The notes: generated by a model from the letters alone, not told the origin. Positions 35,472 through 45,895 are shown, counted from the first letter of the stretch. The stretch: DNA of 64,000 bases from CAVQNQ01 sp963714205 (GCA_963714205.1 CAVQNQ010000008.1:62001-126000); one strand, 5' to 3'. Made by a program: numbers and translations.

Positions 35472-37865
35472 ATGCAGCTCCGCATCGCTCTTTCACTCGC
35501 CGCGCCCCTAGGTTTCGCCCTGTGGCTGGCGGCCCAGCAGGATACCGCCCAGACGCAGCGTAATCCCTTCGCCGGAAATCCGGCCGCGGCTGAGGCCGGC
35601 CACAAGCTCTATGACCAGGCGTGCCAGGCCTGCCACGGCCAGGGAGCCCGCGGAGACCGGGGTCCGGCTCTGTCCACGGGAGTTTTCCGCCGCGGCGGCG
35701 CCGATGGCGAGATCTTCACCAACATCCGCGCCGGTATTCGCGGCACCCAGATGCCGGCCTTCGCGCAGTTCACCGCCGAGCAGATCTGGCAGCTCGTCTC
35801 CTATCTGCGCAGCCTGGCTGGACCGGCCGCCGGGCACGAGGTGGTGGCCGGCGATCCGGCAGCCGGGCGGAAGACTTTCGAAAGCACCGGCCAATGCCTG
35901 ATGTGCCATACCGTCGGCGGACAGGGCGTGCCGGTCGGCCCCGATCTCTCTTCGGCCGGCGAGACGCCCGCGGAGAGATTGCAAGCCGCCATTCTGAATC
36001 CCAATGCCCCAACGGGCGGGCGCGGACGGGGGCGCCGGCTACCCTCCACCGTGATCGTTCGGACTGCCGACGGCCAGGAGTTTCGCGGCGTTCGCAGGAA
36101 CGAGGACAGCTTCTCGCTCCAGATGGTGGACACCACGGGCCAGATTCATCTCTTCGACAAATCCAAACTGGCTGCGCTGCGCACCGAGCCGCACTCGCTG
36201 ATGCCGGACGATTACGGCAAACGGCTCTCTCCCACCCAGATCCGCGACCTGGTCGCCTATCTCAAAACCCTCAACGGCCCCGACCCCTCCAGGATCGCCA
36301 CGCTCCCGGAGACCGGCGGTATTAACTATGAGCGCATCCGCAACGCCCGCTCCGAGCCCGAAAGCTGGCTGACTTATTGGGGCGATTATAGCGGCCAGTT
36401 CTTCTCGCCGCTCGCCGCGATCACCACCGCGAACGTTCACCGGCTCCAGGCCCGCTGGGCCGTCGAGATGCCCGGAGACACCGTGGTGGAATCGGTGCCG
36501 CTGGTGGCCGATGGCATCCTGTACACCACCGGAATGCCGGGGCAGGTATACGCCTTAGACGCGCGCACCGGCCGCCAGATCTGGAAATACGAGCGCAAGC
36601 AGAAGGTGGTGAATCCCTACGAGATCAATCGCGTCAACCGCGGCGTAGCCATCCTCGGCAACCGGCTTTTCTTCGGCACCCTGGATGCAGCCTTGGTGGC
36701 TCTGGACCGGCGCACCGGAGCGCTCCTCTGGGAGGTGCAGGTGGGCGACACCATGGTGGGCCATAGCATCACCTCCGCCCCGCTGGCCCTCAAGAACGAG
36801 ATCGTCACCGGCATCTCCGGCGGCGAGTTCGGAATCCGCGGCTTCATCGATGCCTACGATCCCGCCACCGGCAAGCGGCTATGGCGGTTCAATACCATTC
36901 CCGGACCCGGCGAATTCGGTCACGACACCTGGGATGGCGATAGCTGGCAGCATGGCGGCGCTCCCACCTGGCTGACGGGGAGCTACGATCCCGAAACCGA
37001 TACGCTCTACTGGACCGGCGGCAATCCCGGCCCGGATGTGAACGGGGACGTTCGCAAGGGTGATAATCTCTTCTCCTGTTCGGTGGTGGCTTTGGACGCC
37101 CAAACCGGAAAGCGCAAGTGGCATTACCAGTTCACCCCCAACGACACGCACGATTGGGATGCCACCGAAGACGTGGTCCTGGTGGACCGCATGTATAAGG
37201 GGCAGATGCGCAAGCTGCTGATGCAGGCCGATCGCAACGGCGTATTCTACGTCCTGGACCGGACCAATGGCCAGTTCCTGGGCGCCGCGCCTTTTGTGCG
37301 CGCAAGCTGGGTTAAGGGCTGGGACGAGAACGGCCGGCCGATCACGACTCCGAACTGGCGATCCTCTCCCGAGGGAAACATGGTCTATCCCTCCCTGGGC
37401 GGCGGCAGCAATTTCCAGGCGCCCTCCTACAGCCCGCTGACCGGCTGGATGTACTTCGCCTATCACGATGGAGGCGGATCTTACGCTTCCGGCCCGGCGC
37501 CCTACGAGGCCGGGCGCCAGTTCTTCGGGGCCGCGGCCGGACGCGGCGGCTTCCGCCCGCCCACGGACGATTCGCAAGGCATCCTGGCCATGGACCCTGA
37601 GACCGGAAAGATCCAGTGGAAATTTGAGCTGACCCAGGACTCGCTTTCGGCGGGTGTGCTGGCGACCGCGGGAGGCGTGCTCTTCGCCGGATCGCGCGAG
37701 GGCAACCTGATCGCGCTCGATGCCAAAACCGGCAAAGCCTTGTGGTCTTTCCAGGCCGGCGCCGATATCACCTCTTCGCCCATGAGCTACGCGGTAGATG
37801 GAAAACAGTTCGTGGCTGTTTCCTCCGCCGGAGCGCTCTATAGCTTCGCACTGCCAGAGGATTAA
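35472..37865 (+). CDS. PQQ-dependent dehydrogenase with N-terminal double cytochrome c
   Basis: A 797-residue periplasmic protein with a signal peptide (1-20). Two c-type heme motifs are present: CQACH near residue 51 and CLMCH near residue 145, each in a short cytochrome c fold with a Met downstream (TQMPAF). From about residue 290 the eight-bladed PQQ propeller begins (LTYWGDYSGQFFSPL, VYALDARTGRQIW, then GHDTWDGDSW and the Trp-docking motif NLIALDAKTGKALW). Enzymes with this layout oxidise alcohols or sugars and pass electrons to the heme domains. The heme domains are placed first, whereas quinohemoprotein dehydrogenases usually carry theirs last. Substrate unknown. Confidence 0.88.
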   Translation: MQLRIALSLAAPLGFALWLAAQQDTAQTQRNPFAGNPAAAEAGHKLYDQACQACHGQGARGDRGPALSTGVFRRGGADGEIFTNIRAGIRGTQMPAFAQFTAEQIWQLVSYLRSLAGPAAGHEVVAGDPAAGRKTFESTGQCLMCHTVGGQGVPVGPDLSSAGETPAERLQAAILNPNAPTGGRGRGRRLPSTVIVRTADGQEFRGVRRNEDSFSLQMVDTTGQIHLFDKSKLAALRTEPHSLMPDDYGKRLSPTQIRDLVAYLKTLNGPDPSRIATLPETGGINYERIRNARSEPESWLTYWGDYSGQFFSPLAAITTANVHRLQARWAVEMPGDTVVESVPLVADGILYTTGMPGQVYALDARTGRQIWKYERKQKVVNPYEINRVNRGVAILGNRLFFGTLDAALVALDRRTGALLWEVQVGDTMVGHSITSAPLALKNEIVTGISGGEFGIRGFIDAYDPATGKRLWRFNTIPGPGEFGHDTWDGDSWQHGGAPTWLTGSYDPETDTLYWTGGNPGPDVNGDVRKGDNLFSCSVVALDAQTGKRKWHYQFTPNDTHDWDATEDVVLVDRMYKGQMRKLLMQADRNGVFYVLDRTNGQFLGAAPFVRASWVKGWDENGRPITTPNWRSSPEGNMVYPSLGGGSNFQAPSYSPLTGWMYFAYHDGGGSYASGPAPYEAGRQFFGAAAGRGGFRPPTDDSQGILAMDPETGKIQWKFELTQDSLSAGVLATAGGVLFAGSREGNLIALDAKTGKALWSFQAGADITSSPMSYAVDGKQFVAVSSAGALYSFALPED

Positions 37866-38072
37866 AGCTGGCCGGCGACAGTCTGAATGCTGGTGGATTC
37901 TCTCGCGTATTGGCAGCCCACCCTATACCCGTGCCGATGGCTCAAAAGCACCGCTGATCTTTCATGAGCTTGTAATTCAGGCTTAGTATCCTGTTTCCTT
38001 TGAGCCTCAGGGTCAATTCTTCGCCCCGCAGCGCAAACGTGCTGGGTATTCATTTCGGAAGGGAGAAAACGC

Positions 38073-41000
38073 GTGAGGGTTAAGATTACGGCGGGCTGGC
38101 CAGTTCTTCGGTTCACGGTGGTTATCTGCTCGGCAATCTTGATTTTAGGGGCAGGATCTCAATTACCACTTGAGGCGCAGCAGGTTCTGGGCGCCATTAC
38201 CGGCACGGTTAAGGATTCGTCGGGCGCGGCCGTGCCCGGCGCCACGGTAAAGGTCGTCAACGTCTCCACCAATCTCTCGCTGTCCGAAAAGACCGAGACT
38301 AACGGATCTTACCTGGCGCCGAATCTGCCAGCCGGCACATATCGGCTCACCATTACCAAGGACGGATTCGAAACCGAAACTCACACCGAGGTTCTGGTGA
38401 ACTCCGACCGCACCACGACCGTCGATGGCAACCTGCAAGTCGGTTCGGTCACAACCACAATCGAGGTCGCGGCGGTGGCTCTCATGAACCAGGTCGATAC
38501 GACCAACGGCTACGTGGTGGACCAGGCGACCATTCAGGACACGCCGCTGGCGACCGGCAGCTTTACACAGTTGGCGATTCTAAGTCCGGGCGTGCACGCG
38601 GACTTCGCGGGAGGCGCCGGGAGCAACGCGGGACTCGGCAACCAGGCGATATTCGCCAACGGGCAGCGCGATACCAGCAATAGTTTTTCACTCAACGGTA
38701 TCAGCACCAACAACCTGTTCAACGGAAATTCCACCAGCCAGGTGGGCGAGAACCGGTTCGTGTTGAACACGGGTGAGAACTTCGGCGCGGGCGGTGAAAT
38801 CCAGACCAGTACCTCGGTCTACGGCGCGATTGGACAGGCCTTACCCACTCCGCCGGTGGAAGCGATCCAGGAAATCGACGTGGACGCCGCCATGTATGAT
38901 GCCACGCAGGGCGCCAACTCGGGCGCGCACATCAGCGTGATCACCAAGTCTGGCACAAACGAGATGCACGGAGGGCTGTACGAGTACTGGGGAAGCAGCG
39001 ATTTGAATGCCGCGCCGTTCTTCTATAACGCCTCTCCCGCCATTCAGACCAAGGTGCCGTTCCTGAATCGCAACCAGTTCGGCGCCACTTTCGGCGGGCC
39101 GATCAAGAAGGACAAGCTGTTTTATTTTCTCTCCTACCAGGGCGTCCGCGTGGCCGATGCGACGGATGCGACCCAGGATATTACCGTGCCGCTCGGCCTG
39201 ACCAACGACCGCAGTGCGCAGGGCATCGTCAATATGTTGAAGAACACTAATGGGGCCAGCATCACCACCGCCCAGATCAGCCCGGTGTCGCTGGCCATGT
39301 TCCAGGCCACCTTGCCCAACGGCCAATACCTGATTCCATCGGCGCAGATCACCAATTCGGCCACGGCCAAAGCGCTGGGCTATGACGCTGTAGTCGAAGG
39401 GCCCAACGCGCTGGATAACGTGGACCAGGGAATCGCCGACATCGATTACCTGGTGAACGACAGGGATCGTCTCTCCGGCAAGTATTATATTCAGACCGAT
39501 CCCACCACCAATCCCTTCGGCTATGAGACCTCGCTGCTGGGATTCGCCCAACAGCTCAATTCCGGCAGCCAGGTTGGGTCGATCAATAATACGACCATCC
39601 TTTCGCCGAACCTGACGTGGTCGCAACGGGTCGGCCTGACGCGGCTGAAGGCCTTTGCGCAGACGGGGCAGGATTTCGCCCCCGGCCAATTCGGTATGAA
39701 TCTGCTCGGCGCGAACACCTTTCCGGAGATCTATATCTCCAACTTCGATCCGACGCTGGCTGAAACGCTGAGGTTCGGCAGTTCTCCCAGCTTCGGCAAT
39801 GCCGGCATGGTGCAGAACCAGGGCGAACTGGGGAGCACGATTAACTGGGTGAAGGGCCGCCACACGCTGGCTTTCGGCGGCCTGTGGAACGACACCCAAC
39901 TTAACGTCATCAACAACAACACCAGCACGGATATCGTCAGCTTTAGCAGCCTCACCAACTTTGTGGAGGGCAATGTCCGCAGCGGCAAATCGTATTCGAC
40001 GGCATTTTCCGGCGCGGCCAGCCGCTATTACCGCTCCAACACGGTGGGCGCATTCGCGCAAGACAGCTTCAAACTTCGCAGCAACCTGACCCTGACGGCG
40101 GGGCTGCGCTGGGATTTCGAAGGCCCGCTGACCGAAAAATACGGCAAGCTGACCGGTTTCAACGCCAACCTGTACAGCTACAATGCCTCGACCGATACCA
40201 TTACCGGTTCGGGCCTGGAGTTCGCCGGCAACAATCCGACTAACGCGACGCCGGGCGCCAACGATTCCTTGCTGACGCAGCGCCAGTGGGGTCTCGCGCC
40301 GCGCATTGGGGTCGCCTGGTCGCCCATGCCGAAGCTCACCGTGCGGGCCGGCGCAGGCATGTATTACGATCGGGGCGAGCTCTTCAGCGAATTTTCCGCC
40401 AGCGCGGGTGGCGGCGTTAATGGGCCGTTCGGCGTCACGGTTGCTCCGCCGTTTGTCTCGCAAATCGCGGCCGCGTCGGGCGCTACCTTCACCAATCCCT
40501 TCGGCACCGCGCCGCTGCCGGCGCCGGCGGGCAGCGCCGCCGGCTTCCTGGCGCAACTGCCGAACATCGCGCAGACCGAATCCGGCAAATTTCCCGCGGG
40601 CAATTTGTACGGCCCCTTCACCTTCGGCGGCTACGACATCAATAACAAGCTCCCGTACACGGAAAACTGGACCATCGACGTGCAATACCAACTGTCCAGC
40701 GACTGGCTGCTCAGTGCCGGCTACGTAGGCAACCACGGCGTGCACGAAGTCCTGCCGATTCCCTTCAACCAACCGCAGATCGCCACGGCGCAGAATCCGG
40801 TCAACGGTCAGATCTACTCCTACGGCCTCAATGAAATGGATTTGGAAACCGTCTCGACCAGTGAATACGCGGGCAATGCGCCCATCCGCGTTCCATATAT
40901 CGGCTACGACATGAACTCCGTGTTGTACGAGGCGGAGGGCGTTTCCAACTACAACGCCTTACAGCTCCAGGCGCACAAGCGGTTCTCCAACGGCTTGATG

Positions 41001-41777
41001 CTCACCGCCAGTTACACCTGGTCCCACTCGCTCGACGAGCAGAGCGGTCTCGGGCTCTTCTTCACGGGCAACAACCCCCTCCAGTTGCCCTCCAATTACG
41101 CCTCCTCGGATTTCGACCAGACCCACGTCTTCCTGATCAACTACAGCTACCAGGTTCCCAAACTCACCAACAACCGGTCTCTGGGCAACCTGGTGAACGG
41201 CTGGGTGATCGGCGGCCAGACGGTAGCGCAGAGCGGCGAACCGTACAGCCCGTACGACTATAGCGGCTCCGTGGCCAACCTGTACTACGGCACTAGCATT
41301 TACATCACCAATCCGATCGTTCCGCTAAAGCCCGGCGTTACGGCCCAGCAAGCCGAGTTACAGGGCACCACTGGCGTGAACGCTGGATCACCGGTTCTCA
41401 ATGCCAGCGACTTTGCGCCGCAATTCGTCGCGCCGGGCACGAACGGCGTGCCGGCGTGCGATGCATCGGGCTGCGATAACTACGAATCGCTCAACGGCAA
41501 TTCCGGCCGCAACCTCTTCCGCGCCCCATTCCAAACCCGCTTCGACGTGACCGCGGGCAAGGAATTCCAGTTCCACGACCGCTACAAACTGCGGTTCAAC
41601 GTCTACGCGTTCAATATTTTCAATCACCCGGATTTCGACGCGCCGAACAATGACGTGACCTTCTTCAACGACTACGAACCGCCGCCCGTGTATCCCCCTA
41701 AGGGCAGCCTGGGCCTTATTCAGCACACCCTCGGCAGCTCGCGGTTCCTGCAGATGGCGCTTCATTTCACGTTCTGA
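38073..41777 (+). CDS. Oar-like TonB-dependent outer membrane receptor, second copy
   Basis: A 1234-residue protein starting at GTG 38073 with GGAAGGGAG upstream. A signal peptide (about 1-35, ending LPLEAQ) precedes a carboxypeptidase-regulatory-like domain (GAITGTVKDSSGAAVPGATV), a plug and a beta-barrel that ends in Phe (QMALHFTF). It resembles the receptor at 26787 in layout but is not a close copy. The length and the Asn/Ser/Thr-rich extracellular loops are typical of Acidobacteriota Oar-like proteins. It is separated from the PQQ dehydrogenase by 207 bases in which I see no gene or clear regulatory signal. Ligand unknown. Confidence 0.9.
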   Translation: MRVKITAGWPVLRFTVVICSAILILGAGSQLPLEAQQVLGAITGTVKDSSGAAVPGATVKVVNVSTNLSLSEKTETNGSYLAPNLPAGTYRLTITKDGFETETHTEVLVNSDRTTTVDGNLQVGSVTTTIEVAAVALMNQVDTTNGYVVDQATIQDTPLATGSFTQLAILSPGVHADFAGGAGSNAGLGNQAIFANGQRDTSNSFSLNGISTNNLFNGNSTSQVGENRFVLNTGENFGAGGEIQTSTSVYGAIGQALPTPPVEAIQEIDVDAAMYDATQGANSGAHISVITKSGTNEMHGGLYEYWGSSDLNAAPFFYNASPAIQTKVPFLNRNQFGATFGGPIKKDKLFYFLSYQGVRVADATDATQDITVPLGLTNDRSAQGIVNMLKNTNGASITTAQISPVSLAMFQATLPNGQYLIPSAQITNSATAKALGYDAVVEGPNALDNVDQGIADIDYLVNDRDRLSGKYYIQTDPTTNPFGYETSLLGFAQQLNSGSQVGSINNTTILSPNLTWSQRVGLTRLKAFAQTGQDFAPGQFGMNLLGANTFPEIYISNFDPTLAETLRFGSSPSFGNAGMVQNQGELGSTINWVKGRHTLAFGGLWNDTQLNVINNNTSTDIVSFSSLTNFVEGNVRSGKSYSTAFSGAASRYYRSNTVGAFAQDSFKLRSNLTLTAGLRWDFEGPLTEKYGKLTGFNANLYSYNASTDTITGSGLEFAGNNPTNATPGANDSLLTQRQWGLAPRIGVAWSPMPKLTVRAGAGMYYDRGELFSEFSASAGGGVNGPFGVTVAPPFVSQIAAASGATFTNPFGTAPLPAPAGSAAGFLAQLPNIAQTESGKFPAGNLYGPFTFGGYDINNKLPYTENWTIDVQYQLSSDWLLSAGYVGNHGVHEVLPIPFNQPQIATAQNPVNGQIYSYGLNEMDLETVSTSEYAGNAPIRVPYIGYDMNSVLYEAEGVSNYNALQLQAHKRFSNGLMLTASYTWSHSLDEQSGLGLFFTGNNPLQLPSNYASSDFDQTHVFLINYSYQVPKLTNNRSLGNLVNGWVIGGQTVAQSGEPYSPYDYSGSVANLYYGTSIYITNPIVPLKPGVTAQQAELQGTTGVNAGSPVLNASDFAPQFVAPGTNGVPACDASGCDNYESLNGNSGRNLFRAPFQTRFDVTAGKEFQFHDRYKLRFNVYAFNIFNHPDFDAPNNDVTFFNDYEPPPVYPPKGSLGLIQHTLGSSRFLQMALHFTF

Positions 41778-41810
41778 AAAAGCACCAGGGGCCCATCCCA
41801 CAACTAGTCA

Positions 41811-41830
41811 CCCGGCCTATTGGGCCGGGC
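41811..41830. terminator. Hairpin between convergent genes
   Basis: CCCGGCC and GGCCGGG form a 7-base-pair stem with a 5-base loop, overlapping the stop codon of the leftward gene and about 35 bases after the receptor gene. It could serve as terminator for both directions, though no T-run follows. Confidence 0.35.
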
Positions 41831-42635
41831 TGACGAGCCGCGATTCTACCTGGAACTTCTTGTAGTTGCTGTACGTGTAATCCAGGTCGAGGCGCAGGCT
41901 CTTGACCAGCAGCAGGCGCGCGGAAGCCCTCACGACGATCGACTTGGGAAGCCACACTTCGCCGTTCACGCGCGTCTGCTCGAGTTCGACGCGGCTGCCC
42001 TTGGCCAGCCGCAAAATAAAGCCGGCTACCGAGATCGGTTCGAGCGTCTCGATTTCGGCCTTCACCCAGTGGTAATCCTGCTTGGCGATCCAGAAGCGCC
42101 CTTTCACCTTGCCCACAAAGCGGGCCATCTGGGCTTTCGCCTTGTAGCCGGGATGCGGGCTGGCGTCGATCATCCAGACCTCGGTGCCATCCAGCCTGTC
42201 TTCCCCGGCCAGCGTAAAATCGAAGGCATCGGGAATCTCGCGAAGCTCTTCGCGCATGCGATTCCGCCTCGCCTCCACTTCGTCCAGGCGCCGCTTTCGC
42301 TCCTCCGGGGTCTCGTGGCTGCGCTCCTCAATGCTCCGGCGCAGCTTCTCCTGTTCCTTCTTCTCTTCCTCGGGAGGCAGCGGCTGGTCATTGCGCGCCA
42401 CCAGCCGCCGGTACGGCGAGCCTTCCAGCAGCGTCACGTCGTAGGTGACCACGCTGCGGTTCTTCACGCCGCCGGAGCCGTCCAGGGTTCGCGTGTCCTG
42501 GCGCTGGAGGTAGGTGTACTGGCGGGCGATCTGGTCGTTGGCGCGGTCCAATTCGACCGCATGCCGCACAATTTCGCGCGCGTCCTGGGCTCCCAGAAGG
42601 GCCGGAACGCAAGCCATCGCCGCCAGGAGCCGCAC
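41817..42635 (-). CDS. Secreted protein of unknown function, LolA-like fold possible
   Basis: A 272-residue protein with a signal peptide (1-16, ending LLGAQ). The middle contains a charged, helical stretch (residues 85-130, LPPEEEKKEQ and RKRRLDEVEARRNRMREE) that may form a coiled coil. The second half (DRLDGTEVWMID, GRFWIAKQDYHWVKAEIE, GEVWLPKSI) has the alternating pattern of an outer-membrane-lipoprotein-sorting-like beta sheet. Proteins of this kind are common in Acidobacteriota and are annotated only as hypothetical. It lies 35 bases upstream of purA's stop on the same strand. Confidence 0.7.
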   Translation of the reverse strand: MRLLAAMACVPALLGAQDAREIVRHAVELDRANDQIARQYTYLQRQDTRTLDGSGGVKNRSVVTYDVTLLEGSPYRRLVARNDQPLPPEEEKKEQEKLRRSIEERSHETPEERKRRLDEVEARRNRMREELREIPDAFDFTLAGEDRLDGTEVWMIDASPHPGYKAKAQMARFVGKVKGRFWIAKQDYHWVKAEIETLEPISVAGFILRLAKGSRVELEQTRVNGEVWLPKSIVVRASARLLLVKSLRLDLDYTYSNYKKFQVESRLVSPAQ

Positions 42636-42670
42636 TCCTTCACTATGGCACGGAACCCTTGGCGCCCCGT

Positions 42671-43975
42671 CTAGGCGAGGAGTTTCTCAAGCCGGGAACC
42701 CGGCCGCACGATGGTCTGGTTGCGCTCGGGCCCGGTGGAAATGCAGCCAGCCTCGATTCCGGTATGCTCCTCGAGAAACGCCAGGTACTCCTGGGCCCGC
42801 GCGGGCAAGCTATCGTAGCAGACCGCGCCGAAAGTGGACGTCTTCCAGCCCGGCAGGTACTCGTAGACCGGCTCGATCTTTTGCAGGTCGGCCTGCAACG
42901 GCGGCAGTTCGCGGAGTTCGCGATCCCTCAGCCGGTAAGCCACGCAGACCGGGATGCTCTCGAATTGGTCGAGCACGTCGAGCTTGGTGACGACCAGGCT
43001 GTCGAATCCGTTGATCGCCGCGGTGTAGCGCAGCAGCGGGGCATCGAACCAGCCGCAGCGGCGCGGCCTTCCGGTGACGGCGCCGTACTCGTTGCCGCGG
43101 GCGCGGATCTGCTCGCCTTCGGCGCCCAGGGCTTCGGTGGGAAAAGGCCCCCCGCCCACGCGCGTGATGTAAGCTTTAGCTACTCCGATTATGCCGGAGA
43201 TCCGCGTGGGTGGCACGCCGGTTCCGGTGCAGGCGCCTCCCGCGCTGGCGCTCGAGGAGGTTACAAACGGATAGGTGCCATGATCGATATCGAGCATGGT
43301 TCCTTGCGCGCCTTCGAAGAGCACGGTCTTGCCGTCGCGCATGGCCTGATGCAACAGCGCGGCGGTGTCGCGCACCATGGGCCGTATGCGTTCGGCGAAC
43401 TCCTGGTATTGCGTGCGAATTCCGGACAGGTCCAGTTCCTCGTAAATATCCAGCGCCCGGGCGATCGCTGCTTTCTCCTGCATCAGCGCGTCGTACTGCG
43501 CGCCGAAGGCCTCGCGATCGAGCAGATCGCAGATGCGAATGCCGCGGCGGGCAATCTTGTCCTCATAGCACGGGCCAATGCCCCGCGAGGTCGTGCCGAT
43601 CGAGACCTGCCCCGGCCGCCCTTCCGACATCTTCTCCATGAGCCGGTGCATGGGGAACAGGACGTGCGCGCGGTTGCTGATGAACAGGTTCCCCGCCACC
43701 GGAACGCCCGCCGCTTCGAGCGTATCGATTTCCGACAGCAGCGCGGCCGGATCGATCACCAGGCCGTTGCCGATCACCGCCTGTTTCCCCGGCCGCAAGA
43801 GGCCGCTGGGGACCAGCTTCAATACGTACTTCCGCTCGCCGATATAAACCGTGTGCCCGGCGTTGTGGCCGCCCTGGTAACGCGCAATGATATCGAAGCG
43901 CTCCGAGAAGAGATCGACAACTTTTCCTTTGCCCTCATCGCCCCACTGAGAGCCCAGTATGATGACGTTTTTCAT
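42671..43975 (-). CDS. purA: Adenylosuccinate synthetase
   Basis: A 434-residue enzyme that joins IMP and aspartate with GTP in AMP synthesis. The ATG at 43975 (MKNVIILGSQWGDEGKGK) gives the standard N-terminus with the GDEGKGK phosphate loop; an upstream start at 43990 adds five unconserved residues. The other signatures are present: GGHNAGHT, then TTSRGIGPCYEDK, and KLDVLDQFESIPVC with the aspartate-binding loop near the end. The gene has no strong ribosome binding site. It stands between an unknown secreted protein and a divergent radical SAM gene. Confidence 0.96.
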   Translation of the reverse strand: MKNVIILGSQWGDEGKGKVVDLFSERFDIIARYQGGHNAGHTVYIGERKYVLKLVPSGLLRPGKQAVIGNGLVIDPAALLSEIDTLEAAGVPVAGNLFISNRAHVLFPMHRLMEKMSEGRPGQVSIGTTSRGIGPCYEDKIARRGIRICDLLDREAFGAQYDALMQEKAAIARALDIYEELDLSGIRTQYQEFAERIRPMVRDTAALLHQAMRDGKTVLFEGAQGTMLDIDHGTYPFVTSSSASAGGACTGTGVPPTRISGIIGVAKAYITRVGGGPFPTEALGAEGEQIRARGNEYGAVTGRPRRCGWFDAPLLRYTAAINGFDSLVVTKLDVLDQFESIPVCVAYRLRDRELRELPPLQADLQKIEPVYEYLPGWKTSTFGAVCYDSLPARAQEYLAFLEEHTGIEAGCISTGPERNQTIVRPGSRLEKLLA

Positions 43976-44095
43976 TTGGACCAAACCCACTCATTCTACC
44001 CCATCAGGCGTGGCTGGCTGCGCCGTTACCGCCGCGCGTCGGTTTCGGGCGCTTCCCGGCCTTGCCAATCAGCGAATAAAAAGCGAAAATAAGGC

Positions 44096-45055
44096 ATGGC
44101 ACTGGTGGGGATTGCCCGGCTGGCAGCCCAAAGCGAGCTGCTCGAAGCCAAGCGGCAGGTTCGATATTTCGAAATTCCGGCGCGCAGCATCCTAAACCGC
44201 ACCAAGCCGAACAGGCCCTTCCAGTGGACCATCAACCCTTACCGCGGCTGCGAGTTCGGCTGCCAGTACTGTTTCGCGCGCTACACCCACGAATTCATGG
44301 AGCTGGATGCCGCCGAATTCGAGGACAAGATCTATGCCAAGTCCGCCGCCGCCCACCTGTTGCGACAGGAGTTGAGCTGCGTGGCGCTCGCCGATCGCAT
44401 CGCGCTGGGAACCGCCACCGACCCCTATCAGCCGGCCGAGCGCCGCTTCGGCCGAACGCGTGCCATCCTGGAAGTCTTCGCCCGCCAGCGCGGCCGTCAT
44501 CTCTCGATCACCACGAAGTCAGACCTGGTAACGCGCGACCTCGAACTGCTCCGCGAGATCGCCCGCGCCAACGTGCTGGCCGTCAACCTGACTATTACGA
44601 CGCTCGATGAGAAGCTGGCGCGCCTCCTCGAACCGCGCGCGCCGCGGCCGGAGTTGCGCCTGGAGGCGGTGCGCCACCTCAGCCAGGCCGGGATCGTCGT
44701 TTGCGTCTTCGCCAATCCCGTGATGCCGCTGCTCACCGATGGGGAGCGCGAGCTCGATCGACTGGCTTGCGCCGCGCGCGAAGCCGGGGCGCAGGCCTTC
44801 AGCGGCGGGCCGCTGTTCCTGATGCCCAGCGCGCAGAAGATCTTCCTGCCGTTTCTCGAGCGCCACTTCCCGCGTCTCGCGCCGCGCTATCGCCGCCACT
44901 ATGCTCGCGGCGCCTACGTAGGTTCCGCGTACCGGGAGACCCTGCGGGCGCGCGTGGCCAAGATCCGCGAGCGGTACGGCCTGGCTGCCGCGCCGGTGGA
45001 GTACCAGCCCGAGCTGTGGGAGCCCGACCCGCAGGGCCTGCTGTTTCCCTTATGA
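44096..45055 (+). CDS. Radical SAM protein, spore-photoproduct-lyase-like (PA0069 type)
   Basis: A 319-residue enzyme. The radical SAM cluster motif is CEFGCQYCF (CxxxCxxC) near residue 52, in the sequence NPYRGCEFGCQYCFARYTHE typical of the SplB-like PA0069 family. ALGTATDPYQPAE and SITTKSDLVTRDLELL follow in the usual places. Members are found widely but their substrate is unknown; true photoproduct lyases carry an additional Cys that I do not see. The gene is divergent from purA and converges on hemQ, ending three bases before its stop. Confidence 0.85.
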   Translation: MALVGIARLAAQSELLEAKRQVRYFEIPARSILNRTKPNRPFQWTINPYRGCEFGCQYCFARYTHEFMELDAAEFEDKIYAKSAAAHLLRQELSCVALADRIALGTATDPYQPAERRFGRTRAILEVFARQRGRHLSITTKSDLVTRDLELLREIARANVLAVNLTITTLDEKLARLLEPRAPRPELRLEAVRHLSQAGIVVCVFANPVMPLLTDGERELDRLACAAREAGAQAFSGGPLFLMPSAQKIFLPFLERHFPRLAPRYRRHYARGAYVGSAYRETLRARVAKIRERYGLAAAPVEYQPELWEPDPQGLLFPL

Positions 45056-45058
45056 AAG

Positions 45059-45895
45059 CTATCCCAGAATGCCGCCCAGCTCCGCCGCCGGCGCCCGCAG
45101 GCCGATGAAGAACTGCCCGAACAGCGCGTAGACCGCGCTCACCTCGTCGAAGCGCATCTCGTAGATCAGCTTTTTGAAGACCAGGGGATCGTCGGCGAAC
45201 AGATCCACGCCCCACTCCCAGTCGTCGAACCCGATCGAACCGGTGATGATCTGCCGCACCTCACCCGCATAGCGGCGGCCCACCAGGCCGTGCTCGTGCA
45301 TCATGCGCTGGCGCTCCGCCATGGATTCGCGGTACCAGTTGGCCGTTTCGCCCCGCCGCCGGTCCATGGGATAAAAGCACAGGTATTTCGACCCGGGAAT
45401 CTCCGGCCACAGCCGCGGCGCCATGGCCTGCCTCTGCCGCGCCAGAACCGCCTCGATTTCGCGGTTCCATTCCTCCGTGTGCGGTTGCACGCCCCGCGCC
45501 GCCAGGCCCGCATAGACCTTAGCCGTGGATTCATAGAGGCCCAGCTCGACCACCGAGAGATACGACGTCGCCGGTTCCAGATAGTCCGCGAGGCGCAGGC
45601 CAGCCAGCGCGCGCTGGGCCTGGGCCAATTCCTCGAAATCGCGCCGGAAGTGCACGAACAGCAGGTCGGCTTTATGTCCGATGAGCGAGTACAAGGCGCT
45701 CTGGCGGCTTTCGGCGGCCCGTTCCATCGAGGCCAGCGCCTGGGTAGCCTCCTCGAGGGCCGCGGCGCGATCCGCCGCTGAAGCGGCCCTCCAGGCGGGA
45801 CGGCGGAAGCGCATCATCTGGTGCAACACGCTGGCGCCTTCCAGCGTGAGGGGTACAGCGGGTGGAGCGGTTTCGGCAAGCGTTTCAGGCGTCAT
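45059..45895 (-). CDS. hemQ: Coproheme decarboxylase (chlorite-dismutase-like HemQ/ChdC)
   Basis: A 278-residue protein of the chlorite dismutase family. It has the HemQ Tyr motif in FYPMDRRRGETANWY, the heme-ligand His in MMHEHGLVGRRY and the conserved end VFKKLIYEMRFDEVSA. The family oxidatively decarboxylates coproheme III to heme b, the last step of the coproporphyrin-dependent heme route. The first 25 residues are an unconserved Pro/Ala-rich leader. It lies downstream of the flagellar fliJ gene, on the same strand, and is not part of a hem cluster here. Confidence 0.9.
   Translation of the reverse strand: MTPETLAETAPPAVPLTLEGASVLHQMMRFRRPAWRAASAADRAAALEEATQALASMERAAESRQSALYSLIGHKADLLFVHFRRDFEELAQAQRALAGLRLADYLEPATSYLSVVELGLYESTAKVYAGLAARGVQPHTEEWNREIEAVLARQRQAMAPRLWPEIPGSKYLCFYPMDRRRGETANWYRESMAERQRMMHEHGLVGRRYAGEVRQIITGSIGFDDWEWGVDLFADDPLVFKKLIYEMRFDEVSAVYALFGQFFIGLRAPAAELGGILG

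Noticed and set aside
38841..40772. 643-codon open frame on the minus strand
   Set aside because: Mirror of the TonB-dependent receptor; no recognisable protein feature.
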